Below are positions 1-9,105 of a stretch of DNA of 64,000 nt, piece by piece. A model generated the notes under the pieces. It searched no databases. It saw only the letters and a list, made by a program, of their open reading frames with translations, and had not been told where the DNA came from. The stretch lies in the NCBI RefSeq assembly GCF_016836705.1, contig NZ_JAFCGY010000004.1:1-64000 (forward strand), written 5' to 3'. Within the stretch, counting starts at the first letter, position 1. Every line of letters starts with the position of its first letter. The translations under genes were made by a program, and so were the position numbers. This DNA comes from Mesorhizobium caraganae. GTDB lineage: Bacteria > Pseudomonadota > Alphaproteobacteria > Rhizobiales > Rhizobiaceae.

Positions 1-327
1 TAGAACCAATTCAGGTTAACGGTGCAACAATGAAATCACATAGCGTACACGTACACTCTCGCGGACCGCATTTCGAACACAGTGGCGGCCTAGCCAGCAG
101 GTCCGAAAATGGCCATTGGGGAGGCACCTTAGGAAAAAAATCAGAAAGAAACGCTTAAAACGGCACGAAATCCGGCTGTTTTACTGGCATTCCGCCCGAT
201 TGTTACATTATGGCAACAATGGGGCTGAAACTTTCCGTTTACGTCAATATTAACGCAACGGAATGCCTATTTTTCGGGCAAAAGAGCAGTCGCGACGCGC
301 TTGTCGGCGCCTCGCGAATCCGGCACC
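1..327. other. Intergenic region, no supported gene
   Basis: No reading frame here has coding character or a family resemblance. A short dyad (GGCATTCCG near 186-195 and CGGAATGCC near 259-267) and a smaller ATTGTT/AACAAT dyad near 199-220 are visible. Because valS ends at 328 on the minus strand, this stretch lies downstream of valS and could hold its transcription end, but no convincing stem with a T-run was found. Confidence 0.4.
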
Positions 328-3111
328 TCAACCGGCGTCGCGCACCCTGGTCAGCGCCACCGAAAGCTTCTCCTGCTGATCACGGTATTCGTCGAGTTTT
401 TCGCGCTCGGCGTCGACGATTTCGGCCGGCGCGCTAGCGACGAATCTTTCGTTAGACAGCTTCTTGTGCAACCGGGCGATTTCCTCGGTCACCTTGGCCA
501 GTTCCTTCTGCAGCCGCGCCGCCTCGGCGGAGAGATCGATCAGGCTGCCGAGCGGCAGGCAGATGGTCGCTTCGTTGAGCACGATCTGGGCCGAGCCCTT
601 GGGTGCTGCGTCCTGCAGCGAGATGTCGCCGACCCGCGCCAGCCGCTTGATGGCGGAAGCATGGCGTTCTAGCCTCTGGTGGGTCTCGGTGCTGGCGCCG
701 ACCACCACCAGCGGCGCGATCGCTGCCGGCGGCACGTTCATTTCCGAACGCACGGAGCGGATGCCGGAGACCAGATCGACCAGCCAGTTGATGTCGGCGG
801 CCGCATCCGCGTCCTCGAAGTCTGGTGATGGCCAGGCGGCGTGGCAAAGCAGCGTTGCGCGCGTCCTGCCCTCGCCTGCCGTCTGCGCCCACAATTCCTC
901 GGTCATGAACGGCATCATCGGATGCAGGAGCTTGTAGATCTCGTCAAGCACGAAGGCGACGCAGGCGCGGCTTTCCGCCTTGGCCGCCTCGTCGGTGCCC
1001 ATGAACACCGGCTTCAGGAGTTCCAGATACCAGTCGCAGAACAGGTTCCAGACAAAGCGGTAGGCAGCGCCCGCCGCCTCGTTGAAGCGGTAGCTGGTGA
1101 TGCCCTCGGTGATCGCGTGCGACGCCCTGGTCAGCTCGGTCAGGATCCAGCGGTTGACCGGCAGCTTGGCGTCGTTCAACCAGAAATCGTCATTGCGCGC
1201 GACCTCGTTCATCTCGGCAAAGCGCGTCGCGTTCCATAGCTTGGTACCGAAATTGCGGTAGCCGGCGATGCGCGCCGGGTCGAGCTTCACATCGCGCCCC
1301 TGCGCCGCCATCACCGTCAGGGTGAAGCGCAGTGCGTCGGCGCCAAACTCATCGATGAGGTCGAGCGGATCGATGACGTTGCCTTTCGACTTCGACATCT
1401 TCTGCCCGTTCTTGTCGCGCACCAGCGCATGCACATAGACGGTGTGGAATGGCTCCTCGTGCATGAAGTGCAGGCCCATCATCATCATCCGGGCGACCCA
1501 GAAGAAGATGATGTCGAAGCCGGTCACCAGCACGTCGGTCTGGTAATAGGTCTTCAGCTCCGGCGTGTGATCCGGCCAGCCCAGCGTCGAGAACGGCCAA
1601 AGTGCCGAGGAGAACCAGGTATCGAGCACATCCTCGTCACGGGTCAGGATCTCGCCCGGCTTGAAATTCTCGAGCTTGTCCTCGACCCAGGCCTTCCACG
1701 GCCCTTCCAGCGCCAGATAATATTCGATGGCAGCGGCCAGCGCCTCTTCCTCGGTCTTCTCGACAAAGACGCGCCCGTCAGGCCCGTACCAGGCCGGGAT
1801 CTGGTGGCCCCACCACAACTGGCGCGAAATGCACCAGGGCTGGATGTTCTCCATCCAGTCGAAATAGGTCTTTTCCCAGTTCTTCGGCACGAAGTTGGTA
1901 CGGCCTTCGCGCACCGAGGCGATTGCCGGTTTGGCGAGTTCGGCGGCATTGGCATACCACTGCTCGGTCAGGAACGGCTCGATCGGCACGCCGCCGCGGT
2001 CGCCATGCGGCACGGCATGACGGTGCGGCTCGACCTTTTCGAGGAAGCCGCCGGCCTCCATCAGCTCCACAATCTTCTTGCGCGCGACGAAACGGTCGAG
2101 ACCGTCGAGTTCGTCCCATACGGCCTGGCGCTCCGGCGTGATCTCAAGGCCGGCGAGGAAGTCCTCGTTGTCCGTCAGTTTGATGGCTGCCTCGATGGTC
2201 AGGATGTTGATGGCCGGCAGCTTGTGGCGCTTGCCGACCTCGAAATCGTTGAAGTCGTGGGCCGGCGTGATCTTGACCGCGCCGGAGCCTTTTTCCGGAT
2301 CGGAATACTCGTCAGCCACAACAGGGATTTTCCGGCCGACGATCGGCAGCACGACATTCTTGCCGACCAGATGTCGGTAACGCTCGTCGTCCGGGTGCAC
2401 GGCGACCGCCGTATCGCCCAGCATCGTCTCCGGACGGGTGGTCGCCACGGTGATGAATGTCCCGGGATTTTCCGGATCGAACGCCTCGCCCTCGATCGGA
2501 TAGCGGAAGTGCCACAGATTACCGTTGACCTCCTGCGGCTCGACCTCGAGGTCGGAGATCGCCGTCAACAGCTTCGGGTCCCAGTTCACAAGGCGATTGT
2601 CCTTGTAGATTAGACCTTCCTTGTAGAGGGTGACGAAGACTTCGAGCACGGCCTTGGACAGGCCCTCATCCATGGTGAAACGTTCGCGCGACCAGTCGGC
2701 GGAAGCGCCAAGCCGCTTCAGCTGGTTGAAGATGGCACCACCGGATTCGGCCTTCCACTCCCAGACCTTTTCAATGAATTGTTCGCGGGTGAGGTCGCGG
2801 CGATGGATCTGTTTTTCCATCAGCTGGCGCTCGACCACCATCTGCGTGGCGATGCCGGCATGGTCCATGCCGGGCTGCCACAGCACGTTCTTGCCGCGCA
2901 TGCGCTCGAAGCGCACCAGAATGTCCTGCAGCGTGTTGTTGAGCGCGTGGCCCATATGCAGCGAGCCGGTGACGTTGGGCGGCGGGATGACGATGGTGAA
3001 GGCCTCCGCCCCCTCCTCCGAACCTGCCCCGGCACGGAAGGCGTCCGCCTCTTCCCAGATTTTGGCGATCTTCGGCTCGACGGTCTTTGCGTCGTAGGTC
3101 TTTTCAAGCAT
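328..3111 (-). CDS. valS: Valyl-tRNA synthetase
   Basis: This class I aminoacyl-tRNA synthetase charges tRNA-Val with valine in the cytoplasm and edits misactivated threonine. The 927-residue product carries the HIGH-type motif as HMGH in the [11 protein letters not shown] context near the N-terminus and the KMSKS motif in [10 protein letters not shown] in the C-terminal half of the catalytic core. The C-terminus is the usual Val-arm coiled coil rich in Glu, Lys and Leu. The ATG at 3111 gives [19 protein letters not shown], which matches the family's normal start; the frame can extend to a TTG at 3174 but those 21 residues look non-homologous. The neighbouring popZ and tolC genes on the same strand match the usual order in rhizobia. 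Confidence 0.97.
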   Translation of the reverse strand: MLEKTYDAKTVEPKIAKIWEEADAFRAGAGSEEGAEAFTIVIPPPNVTGSLHMGHALNNTLQDILVRFERMRGKNVLWQPGMDHAGIATQMVVERQLMEKQIHRRDLTREQFIEKVWEWKAESGGAIFNQLKRLGASADWSRERFTMDEGLSKAVLEVFVTLYKEGLIYKDNRLVNWDPKLLTAISDLEVEPQEVNGNLWHFRYPIEGEAFDPENPGTFITVATTRPETMLGDTAVAVHPDDERYRHLVGKNVVLPIVGRKIPVVADEYSDPEKGSGAVKITPAHDFNDFEVGKRHKLPAINILTIEAAIKLTDNEDFLAGLEITPERQAVWDELDGLDRFVARKKIVELMEAGGFLEKVEPHRHAVPHGDRGGVPIEPFLTEQWYANAAELAKPAIASVREGRTNFVPKNWEKTYFDWMENIQPWCISRQLWWGHQIPAWYGPDGRVFVEKTEEEALAAAIEYYLALEGPWKAWVEDKLENFKPGEILTRDEDVLDTWFSSALWPFSTLGWPDHTPELKTYYQTDVLVTGFDIIFFWVARMMMMGLHFMHEEPFHTVYVHALVRDKNGQKMSKSKGNVIDPLDLIDEFGADALRFTLTVMAAQGRDVKLDPARIAGYRNFGTKLWNATRFAEMNEVARNDDFWLNDAKLPVNRWILTELTRASHAITEGITSYRFNEAAGAAYRFVWNLFCDWYLELLKPVFMGTDEAAKAESRACVAFVLDEIYKLLHPMMPFMTEELWAQTAGEGRTRATLLCHAAWPSPDFEDADAAADINWLVDLVSGIRSVRSEMNVPPAAIAPLVVVGASTETHQRLERHASAIKRLARVGDISLQDAAPKGSAQIVLNEATICLPLGSLIDLSAEAARLQKELAKVTEEIARLHKKLSNERFVASAPAEIVDAEREKLDEYRDQQEKLSVALTRVRDAG

Positions 3112-3421
3112 GGGAAAATGGTCCGCGCTGTCGGGATTTTGCTGGTTCGGTGTAAATCGGAAGGTCTTGGCCAAGTCAACCGCAAGGGCCGCCTCGGGTC
3201 ATGAGAAGCAAATAGGCGTGGCGAGGATCGGATCAAGCGGGAGCTGTTCGCGATCTACTCATCAACGATGGCAGCCCCCTATTCGCCGGAGACAGCCTTG
3301 TCACTCGCGCCTTGACCACTGATCCCAGCCATCTTAGGTTGCCAACGCTGCTGTAGGGCGCATCGGCTTCCAGCCGGAGGGGCATTGCCCGCCTACGCCA
3401 CCTCAACCCCGCAATGCGCCC

Positions 3422-4051
3422 ATGCCGACCCTCGATCACCACAAGAAACAGGCCAAGCTCTATCTCAAATGGCACCGCGAGCGGTATTATCCCGTCGCCG
3501 CTGTGATTGGATGGCTCTTGCCGCGTTTTCGCCATCTCAGCGACAGCCAAATCCTCGACCACGGCTTCAAGCTTGCCGATGCCCAGGAACTCGTCGCCAG
3601 GAAGTCAGGTTTCGAGAGCTGGCAGGCGCTGAAGGAAGGCCTTCAAACTGTGACCGATCATGCAGCAGACGCCGCAAAACCACATCTCGCCTTTGCCGAG
3701 CCACAGCTCTTTGTCGGCGACATCGCAGCAGCCTGTAATTTCTACCGGCAAAAGCTCAGCTTCGAGACGCGCTTCACCTATGGCGAGCCGCCTTTCTACG
3801 CCCAAATCATCCGCGATGGCGCACGGCTCAACCTGCGCCATGTCGACAAGCCTCCACTCGCCGCCAATTCGACCGATGACCTACTGGCGGCGACGATCAT
3901 TGTCGACAACATCAAGGCTCTGTTTCTGGAGTATCAGGCGGCCACCGCCCCGTTCCACCAGACATTGCGGACCGAACCCTGGGGCGCCCGCACGTTCATC
4001 GTCAAGGATCCCGACGGCAACCTCATCTGCTTCGCAACCAGCGCGGGCTGA
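3422..4051 (+). CDS. VOC (glyoxalase/bleomycin resistance) superfamily protein
   Basis: A 209-residue protein of two parts. Residues 1-75 form a basic helical N-terminal domain beginning MPTLDHHKKQAKLYLKWH, seen ahead of some glyoxalase-like proteins. Residues about 85-207 resemble one vicinal-oxygen-chelate module, with FAEPQLFVGDIAAACNFY at its start and the typical end motif VKDPDGNLICFA. Such proteins bind a metal or sequester small ligands; the substrate cannot be told. The ATG at 3422 is the first in frame. The gene converges on popZ and the two share a bidirectional hairpin terminator. Family assignment is firm, function is not. Confidence 0.85.
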   Translation: MPTLDHHKKQAKLYLKWHRERYYPVAAVIGWLLPRFRHLSDSQILDHGFKLADAQELVARKSGFESWQALKEGLQTVTDHAADAAKPHLAFAEPQLFVGDIAAACNFYRQKLSFETRFTYGEPPFYAQIIRDGARLNLRHVDKPPLAANSTDDLLAATIIVDNIKALFLEYQAATAPFHQTLRTEPWGARTFIVKDPDGNLICFATSAG

Positions 4052-4063
4052 CCTCATCGACAA

Positions 4064-4088
4064 AAACGCCGCCTCATGGGCGGCGTTT
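4064..4088. terminator. Bidirectional hairpin terminator between the VOC gene and popZ
   Basis: AAACGCCGCC at 4064-4073 pairs perfectly with GGCGGCGTTT at 4079-4088 across a short loop. It lies 12 bp after the VOC stop and 23 bp before the popZ stop on the opposite strand. The A/T flanks on both sides fit factor-independent termination in either direction. Confidence 0.75.
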
Positions 4089-4111
4089 CGAGAAGTGATC
4101 GTTGGAGGAGA

Positions 4112-5029
4112 TTACTGCGCGCCGCGCGCGACGCGCTCGATTTCCTCGCGCACCAGGCGCTCGACCAGCGTCGGCAGATTGTTGTCCAGCCAATCCTGCA
4201 GCATCGGCCGCAGCATTTCCTCGGCCATCTCGTCGAAGGTCTTCTTGCTGCGGCTGGCAAAGGCGTCGGAGAGCTCGCCGAAGGCCGCTGCGACCTGCCG
4301 TCCGGTGTGTTCCGAAACGATCGCCGGGCGAACCGGTGTTGCATCGGCCTGGCGCGCCTGCTCGCTGCGCGACGGGCCTGACTCGAAAGCCGGCTCGGCT
4401 GCGAGATCGTCCTCGAAAGCCTCGATCTCCGCGGCAGCAGCCTGCCGCTTCTCGGTCTCTTGCTGCCTGATCTCTTGCTGCCTGATCTCTTGCGGCCTGA
4501 CGTCTAGCGGCTTAGCCACATCGGCGGGCTTTGTCTGACTGCCCACGGCTGCAATTTCGCGCCGCCAATCGGTGACGATGGAATCGGTGGTCTCCGCCTT
4601 TGGCCGGGCTGGCGCTTCCGCCCTGGCTGCCGGGGCTGACTCGCTGGCTATTCTGGCGCTCACTTCCGCCAGGGTCATCGGCGCATGCGTGGGGAGCGCG
4701 ACGGTTGTAGCAGCAGGATTTGCCGGCGTGGCCGGCTTCACCGAAGCCGGCTCGGAGCGCGGCTCCAGCCGTGCCGCGACAGGTTCGGCCAGTTGCGCCT
4801 GCACCTCGGCCAGCGTCACCGGCTTCTTGCTTTCGGCCGCGCTGTGCAACTCGCTGCGGAAGGCCTCGACATCCGAGGCCGGCCCGGCGGCAGGTACAAG
4901 GTCCTGACGCAACTCATCGGCGTCACCCGGCTGCTTGCGGCCGGCGTCGCTGTCTTCGATGATCCTTCTGATGGAAGCCAGTATTTCTTCCATGGAAGGT
5001 TCGCGCTGCGCGCTGCTTGCCGTCGCCAT
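4112..5029 (-). CDS. popZ: Polar organising protein PopZ (DUF2497)
   Basis: PopZ self-assembles into a polar matrix that anchors the ParB-bound centromere and recruits cell-cycle regulators. The 305-residue product has the three expected parts: a conserved N-terminal helix (QREPSMEEILASIRRIIED), a long Pro/Ala/Glu-rich disordered spacer, and a conserved C-terminal helical region (DEMAEEMLRPMLQDWLDNN to the end) used for oligomerisation. The ATG at 5029 is preferred over the one at 5053 because the latter falls inside a palindromic intergenic repeat. The spacer contains a 15-bp tandem triplication. Its place between valS and tolC is typical of rhizobia. Confidence 0.88.
   Translation of the reverse strand: MATASSAQREPSMEEILASIRRIIEDSDAGRKQPGDADELRQDLVPAAGPASDVEAFRSELHSAAESKKPVTLAEVQAQLAEPVAARLEPRSEPASVKPATPANPAATTVALPTHAPMTLAEVSARIASESAPAARAEAPARPKAETTDSIVTDWRREIAAVGSQTKPADVAKPLDVRPQEIRQQEIRQQETEKRQAAAAEIEAFEDDLAAEPAFESGPSRSEQARQADATPVRPAIVSEHTGRQVAAAFGELSDAFASRSKKTFDEMAEEMLRPMLQDWLDNNLPTLVERLVREEIERVARGAQ
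4456..4500 (-). repeat. 15-bp tandem repeat, three copies, inside popZ
   Basis: Three adjacent 15-bp units (TCTCTTGCTGCCTGA twice, then one unit with one substitution) encode the repeated IRQQE pattern in the disordered PopZ spacer. The reading frame is kept. Confidence 0.85.
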
Positions 5030-5049
5030 CGTCACATCCGCCGCCCCGC

Positions 5050-5149
5050 GCATGACCCCGAAAATCGGTTCGATTTTCGGACAGGATCATGCGCAAAATC
5101 CAAGTGCTACAGCGTCCTTGCGCGTCCAATCGGACGCGCGGCGCTGTAG
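5050..5149. repeat. RIME1-like two-hairpin intergenic element (copy B)
   Basis: Hairpin 1 runs from GCATGA (5050) to TCATGC (5092) around a CCGAAAAT/ATTTTCGG inner stem. Hairpin 2 runs from CTACAGCG (5107) to CGCTGTAG (5149) with an inner GCGCGTCC/GGACGCGC stem. The layout and length (100 bp, two large palindromes) match the published description of rhizobial RIME1 elements. The left end touches the popZ start region. Confidence 0.75.
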
Positions 5150-5316
5150 TGACCCGCTCTGTCCGTCAAAGCCGGACACGAATCATGGCGACAGCGTAGC
5201 CGACGGATCGCCATCGGAGAATCCCCAATCTCGGGAGATGCGGGATTTCAACAATTTAGACATGGCTGCGAACCGAAAACCTTCCTCGGAAAAGATCCTG
5301 TCGGTACAAAAGGATA

Positions 5317-5345
5317 GCGCCGCGCATCCCTGGGATGCGCGGCGC
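5317..5345 (-). terminator. Hairpin terminator downstream of tolC
   Basis: GCGCCGCGCATCC at 5317-5329 pairs perfectly with GGATGCGCGGCGC at 5333-5345 around a 3-base loop. Read on the minus strand it lies 45 bp past the tolC stop and is followed by TATCCTTTTG, a short T-rich run. Confidence 0.7.
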
Positions 5346-5389
5346 CCCAACACTCCAATCCTGGCGGGACTTGAAACCGCCTGGCGCGA

Positions 5390-6778
5390 TCAGCGGCCGT
5401 CCGGTGTGCGCAGACCGATCCACTTGTCCTTGACGGCTCTGTAGTGCTCTTCAGGCTTGTACTTCACCACATTCAACGCCAGGCGCTCGACCGACAGGCG
5501 GCCCATGGCCGAAAGAATAGCATAGCTCGCCACCACCACATCGCGCTCGGAGGTGGCAAGGTTGATCTTGGCGCTGATGACATCGTTCTGGGCGTTCAGC
5601 ACATCGAGCGTCGTGCGCTGGCCGACATTGCGCTCTTCGATAACGCCGTTCAAAGCCAACTGCGCGGCGGCGATCACCTGCCGGTTGGCCGCGACGCTCT
5701 CCTGTGCAGAGGTGTATTGCGTCCATGCCGATGTCACCGCCTGACGCACCTGGTCGCGGCTGACATCGACCTCGATGCGAGCCTGGCTGAGCGATTCCTT
5801 CGACTGGCGGACCAGGGCCGAGGTGCGGCCACCCGAATAGATCGGAATGGTCAGTGTCGCACCAATGTTAGCGGAACGGGTGGTGCCATTCTGCGACGTC
5901 AAGGTTTCCGGCGAGTTTTTGGAGTAGTCGTCCGAAACGCCGGCGGAAGCGGAAAGCTGCGGCAGCAGCGCACCTTCGTGCGACTTCACTTGAAATGCGG
6001 CCGCGTCGACCAGATGCTCGGTAGAAAGAATGGCCGGATGTTCGGTCGCCGCGATGTCGATCGCCGCATCGAGGCTCCTCGGCAAAAGCTTCGCCAATGG
6101 CGACGCCGCCTTGAGGTTGCCCGGCTCGTCACCGACGATCTGGCGATAGGTTGCGGCACTGGCCAGCGCCTGCGCGCGGGCCGCACTCAACTGCGCCACC
6201 GCCTCCGAGCGCGAGGCGTCTGCCTGCGCCACGTCGGTGCGCGTGCCTTCGCCGACCTCAAAGCGCGAGCGCGCCGCGCGCGCCTGCTCGGTCAGGAATT
6301 GCAAATTCTGTTCGGTCAGCACCGCCACCTGACGGTCATGGATGACATCCATGTAGGCGCTTGCCGCGTTGAACAGCGTATTCTCTTCGGTGTTGCGCAG
6401 GCTCTCGACCGACGCCTTGACCTGCGCCTCGGCTGCCGCGACGTTGTTCTTGGTCTGAAACCCGTCAAACAGCATCTGATTGATAGCGACGCCGAAGCTC
6501 CCGGTTGTCAGACGAGTGCCGGTGTTTGAACCGTTGAGGTGCCGGCTGGCGTAGCCGACGTCCGCACTCCCGGTAATGACCGGCCTGTATCCCGACTTGG
6601 CGATCGCCACGCCCTCATCGGTGACGCGCACGCCCGCACGGGCCGAATTCAGCGACGAATTGTTCTGGTAGGCCTTGGAAAGCGCGCCGAGAATGGTTTC
6701 CGCCGAGGCGGCTATCGGCGAAAGCGCTGTCGCGGAAATAAGGACGGTAGCAAACAAGCTTTTGGCTAAGGACGGCAC
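5390..6778 (-). CDS. tolC: TolC family outer membrane efflux channel
   Basis: TolC trimers form the outer membrane and periplasmic tunnel used by type I secretion and RND or ABC efflux systems. The 462-residue product starts with a signal peptide (KSLFATVLISATALSPIAASAE) and has the two structurally repeated halves of the family, with helical stretches containing the typical NAxxAYxxV- and GxRTxLDVLNAQ-like pattern (GQRTTLDVLNAQNDV near the end). The GTG at 6778 is chosen: it begins MPSLAKSLF and has GAGGGA 6 bp upstream, whereas the longer frame starts with unlikely residues. A Pcm-like gene follows upstream on the same strand, an arrangement common in rhizobia. Confidence 0.93.
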   Translation of the reverse strand: MPSLAKSLFATVLISATALSPIAASAETILGALSKAYQNNSSLNSARAGVRVTDEGVAIAKSGYRPVITGSADVGYASRHLNGSNTGTRLTTGSFGVAINQMLFDGFQTKNNVAAAEAQVKASVESLRNTEENTLFNAASAYMDVIHDRQVAVLTEQNLQFLTEQARAARSRFEVGEGTRTDVAQADASRSEAVAQLSAARAQALASAATYRQIVGDEPGNLKAASPLAKLLPRSLDAAIDIAATEHPAILSTEHLVDAAAFQVKSHEGALLPQLSASAGVSDDYSKNSPETLTSQNGTTRSANIGATLTIPIYSGGRTSALVRQSKESLSQARIEVDVSRDQVRQAVTSAWTQYTSAQESVAANRQVIAAAQLALNGVIEERNVGQRTTLDVLNAQNDVISAKINLATSERDVVVASYAILSAMGRLSVERLALNVVKYKPEEHYRAVKDKWIGLRTPDGR

Positions 6779-6825
6779 TTTAAATCCCTCATTCGTTTTG
6801 CACGGGAACCACGCCACGCCAGCCC

Positions 6826-6837
6826 ATCCCTAGGGAT
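6826..6837. promoter_or_regulatory. Perfect 12-bp palindrome upstream of tolC
   Basis: ATCCCTAGGGAT is perfectly self-complementary and sits 48 bp before the chosen tolC start. It could be an operator, but no regulator is known from the sequence. Confidence 0.3.
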
Positions 6838-6964
6838 CAGCCAGCGCCGCGTCGATTTATCGTTCCCCCGCTGACGGCCTCCCGAAACACCGGTTAACCA
6901 AATCAGCAACGATTGTCCAATCGCAAGCCAACATGACAACGCCTTTGCTGCAAGGCAAAATCAC

Positions 6965-7639
6965 TTAGAATTCGAACGCATGAATACGTTCAAATCCCGG
7001 TAGTGGCTTAATTGCCGCATTAAATGCCCGTCTTCCGGTTACAACCCCCCCTGCTTTGAAAAACAAACGGGCCACACCCGCATTGCCCTGCCCTTCAACG
7101 GCGACCAGACGGCCACCTTCGGCGAGTTGGCCGAGCAGCGCCGCCGGCACTTCCTCGACGCTGCCGCCGATCAGAATCACATTGTAGGGCGCCTTGGCGG
7201 CATGGCCCTGCGGCAGCGGCCCGGTGACCACGATGACATTGTCGCAGCCCTGCGCCGAGAGTGCGGCCTTGGCCGTCTCTGCCAGCGCGGCATCGCTTTC
7301 CAGAGCAATGACGGATTTTGCCAGCCTGGACAGGAGTGCTGCGCAATAGCCGGTGCCGCAGCCGACATCGAGTACCGAATCGCCGGCGTCGATTTCGGCC
7401 AGTTGCAAAAGCTTGGCCAGCGGCGACGGCTCCATGAGGTAGCGCGCCCCGCTGCCGTCGGCGCCGTCGGAAATGCGGATATCCTCGTCAATATAGGCAA
7501 GAGCCTGTTGGCCAGCCCCGACAAAGGCCTCGCGCGGCACGGCAAGCATGGCATCGAGCAATGCTGCGTCGGTCACATCGGTGGTGCGGACCTGGCCGTC
7601 AACCATCTTGACGCGAAGCTCGGAGAAATCAGCGCTCAT
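6965..7639 (-). CDS. Protein-L-isoaspartate O-methyltransferase family protein
   Basis: Pcm-type enzymes methylate L-isoaspartyl residues in damaged proteins using S-adenosylmethionine. The 224-residue product has the family N-terminus (MVDGQVRTTDVTDAALLDAM, then VPREAFV) and the SAM-binding motif VLDVGCGTGYCAALL near residues 85-100. Length fits the family. This rhizobial subgroup, lying upstream of tolC, is somewhat divergent from E. coli Pcm, and repair activity is unproven. The C-terminus ends in GFERIHAFEF. Confidence 0.82.
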   Translation of the reverse strand: MSADFSELRVKMVDGQVRTTDVTDAALLDAMLAVPREAFVGAGQQALAYIDEDIRISDGADGSGARYLMEPSPLAKLLQLAEIDAGDSVLDVGCGTGYCAALLSRLAKSVIALESDAALAETAKAALSAQGCDNVIVVTGPLPQGHAAKAPYNVILIGGSVEEVPAALLGQLAEGGRLVAVEGQGNAGVARLFFKAGGVVTGRRAFNAAIKPLPGFERIHAFEF

Positions 7640-7748
7640 GTCCCAACCAATCCGTCAAAAACCAATGCGCCGAAATGCGCTTGCCGCGCCAACACTGCGG
7701 CGCATTCGACCGGAACTCAAGCCCCCGCCGCGCGGGAGCTGAAGCAAC

Positions 7749-7822
7749 TGGAGGCCTCGCCCGGAATCGAACCGGGGTGCAAGGATTTGCAGTCCTCTGC
7801 GTAACCACTCCGCCACGAGGCC
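7749..7822 (-). tRNA. tRNA-Cys (GCA)
   Basis: Read on the minus strand, a 7-bp acceptor stem GGCCTCG/CGAGGCC, D arm, anticodon arm GAGGA-CTGCAAA-TCCTT, and a T arm around GGTTCGATTCC are all present, with an encoded CCA end. The anticodon is GCA. The 74-nt length is normal. Confidence 0.95.
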
Positions 7823-7844
7823 TCGTCGCTCCCGGCGAGCGAAC

Positions 7845-7873
7845 TCAATATGGTGGCGACGAAAGGTCGTCAA
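7845..7873 (-). promoter_or_regulatory. Promoter of tRNA-Cys
   Basis: On the minus strand TTGACG (7868-7873) and TATTGA (7845-7850) are separated by exactly 17 bp, and the tRNA 5' end follows 22 bp downstream. This is a good housekeeping-sigma promoter. Confidence 0.65.
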
Positions 7874-8042
7874 GCGTCCGCGCAGCATTCCGGCGCGCTT
7901 TCCGCGTCAGCCTCCGCAACGTGGTTCCGAGCGGCTTAATCTCTTGGCACGCCAGCATATTAGCCGGTCATTAAGCATGTCCGAGAGGCAGCAGACGAAA
8001 CTCGAACCCATGGCTCTGCGTAGCGGAAGATGGAGGTAATTC

Positions 8043-8250
8043 ATGCGTCGGCCCGCGGCAGACCGGGAATCCAACACATCGCGCAGATTGTCGCTGCTGC
8101 GCTGCGAACAGCTTGTGCGCTACGCGATCGACCGCTTTGCCATCGAGGGCGCAAGCCGGCTCTCGCCGCACGATCGCGCGCGGCTGGCTTCAGCGGCTGC
8201 CCGTCATCAAGGAAATCTGCGAGGGGCTGGAAAAGCGCAGCGACGGCTGA
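8043..8250 (+). pseudogene. Possible frameshifted small gene
   Basis: Two frames look partly coding when joined. Frame 1 from 8043 reads LRCEQLVRYAIDRFAIEGASRLSPHD; from about 8175 another frame reads WLQRLPVIKEICEGLEKRSDG and then stops. A slip in the GCGCGCGG run near 8175 would link them into a protein of about 68 residues. This is an inference from texture only; no family is recognised, and the alternative is that neither frame is expressed. Confidence 0.25.
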
Positions 8251-8274
8251 GCCGGGACCGTGCGCCCATCACAT

Positions 8275-8535
8275 TCAACCCGGCCGCCGGCGTCGTTCCC
8301 ACCAGACGACGAACCGCCGCCGCTGGCGGCGCACCGCGGCAAATTCGTAGGAAAGCACCAAAAGGCCGAGCGGAATCATCCAGAAACCGAGAATCGGCAA
8401 GAAGCCGAGAATGCCGAAAAACACCAGCACGCCACCGATGGCGATCCTGAGGCCGCGTGAGCGCGGCATGGTGAACTCGCGGCCGAACACCGAAATTTTC
8501 CGCGCCGATGCCTGGTTTTCGCCTGCTGCAGTCAT
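8275..8535 (-). CDS. Small membrane protein, unknown function
   Basis: An 86-residue protein with a polar N-terminus (SVFGREFTMPRSRGLRIAIG) followed by a Gly/Leu/Phe-rich hydrophobic region (about residues 35-62, VLVFFGILGFLPILGFWMIPLGLLVLSYE in segments) that could form two short membrane helices, and a strongly basic C-terminus. The ATG at 8535 is chosen over a GTG at 8559. It resembles small conserved membrane proteins of rhizobia, but no named domain can be assigned. Confidence 0.6.
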   Translation of the reverse strand: MTAAGENQASARKISVFGREFTMPRSRGLRIAIGGVLVFFGILGFLPILGFWMIPLGLLVLSYEFAAVRRQRRRFVVWWERRRRPG

Positions 8536-8711
8536 GTCGAACGTCGATCCGGTTGCCACCAGTTAAAGCCATATATGGTAAAGGCTGCAATTGCCCTTTC
8601 GGTTCCGCCGACCAGGGCCGGACGGCGTCCAAGACCGCTCATATGTGGTGTCATCGGGCGATTGCCAGAAACCATTGCATGAAAAAGCGCTAAAAAATGC
8701 GAAATGCTTCT

Positions 8712-8740
8712 TTGCAAAGCCGAAACGGGTTTGCTATAGG
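8712..8740 (+). promoter_or_regulatory. Promoter of tRNA-Asn
   Basis: TTGCAA (8712-8717) and TATAGG (8735-8740) are separated by 17 bp, and the tRNA 5' end is 28 bp downstream, which fits a strong stable-RNA promoter. Confidence 0.65.
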
Positions 8741-8767
8741 CTGCGCCACTCACATGAGAGCCTCTGT

Positions 8768-8842
8768 TCCCCGGTAGCTCAGTGGTAGAGCAACCGGCTG
8801 TTAACCGGTTGGTCGCTGGTTCGAATCCGGCCCGGGGAGCCA
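8768..8842 (+). tRNA. tRNA-Asn (GTT)
   Basis: Acceptor stem TCCCCGG/CCGGGGA, a D arm GCTC/GAGC, the anticodon arm CCGG-CTGTTAA-CCGG with anticodon GTT, and a T arm around GGTTCGAATCC are present, with discriminator G and encoded CCA. The length is 75 nt. Confidence 0.95.
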
Positions 8843-8961
8843 ATCTTTTCCATAGGTTTCAGAGTTGCAGGAACCGCCGAAAATTGGCTGGTCTACAGCA
8901 TATCTACACAACTCGACTTCGCTAGGCGCCGATCGGCATGAGATCGCGCGAAGGAGAGAAA

Positions 8962-9105
8962 ATGGCCATGGAACACGTTTTTGACGATTTGATCGGCCTG
9001 CAACGGACACGGCCGAGATGGTATTGGCGCGCCAATGCTGCAGCATTGGCGATTCGCCTCGCCCTCGCCGCCTTGATGCTCTCCAGCCGGGTCAGCCTGA
9101 GATAA
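8962..9105 (+). CDS. Possible 47-residue small protein
   Basis: An ATG at 8962 is preceded by GAAGGAGAG at ideal spacing and opens a 47-codon frame ending in TAA. The product begins MAMEHVFDDLIGL, is rich in Arg and Trp in the middle (RTRPRWYWRAN) and has an Ala/Leu-rich helix near its end, so it may be a membrane-associated peptide. It follows tRNA-Asn and overlaps the convergent cyclase 3' end by 14 bp. No family is recognised; the strong ribosome-binding site is the main support. Confidence 0.42.
   Translation: MAMEHVFDDLIGLQRTRPRWYWRANAAALAIRLALAALMLSSRVSLR

Noticed and set aside
1429..2613. Long open frame on the plus strand opposite valS (394 codons)
   Set aside because: It mirrors valS codons in a GC-rich gene and has no domain or ribosome-binding site; valS is certain.
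4456..4500. Short tandem repeat as a CRISPR-like array
   Set aside because: The units are adjacent without spacers and lie in frame inside popZ.
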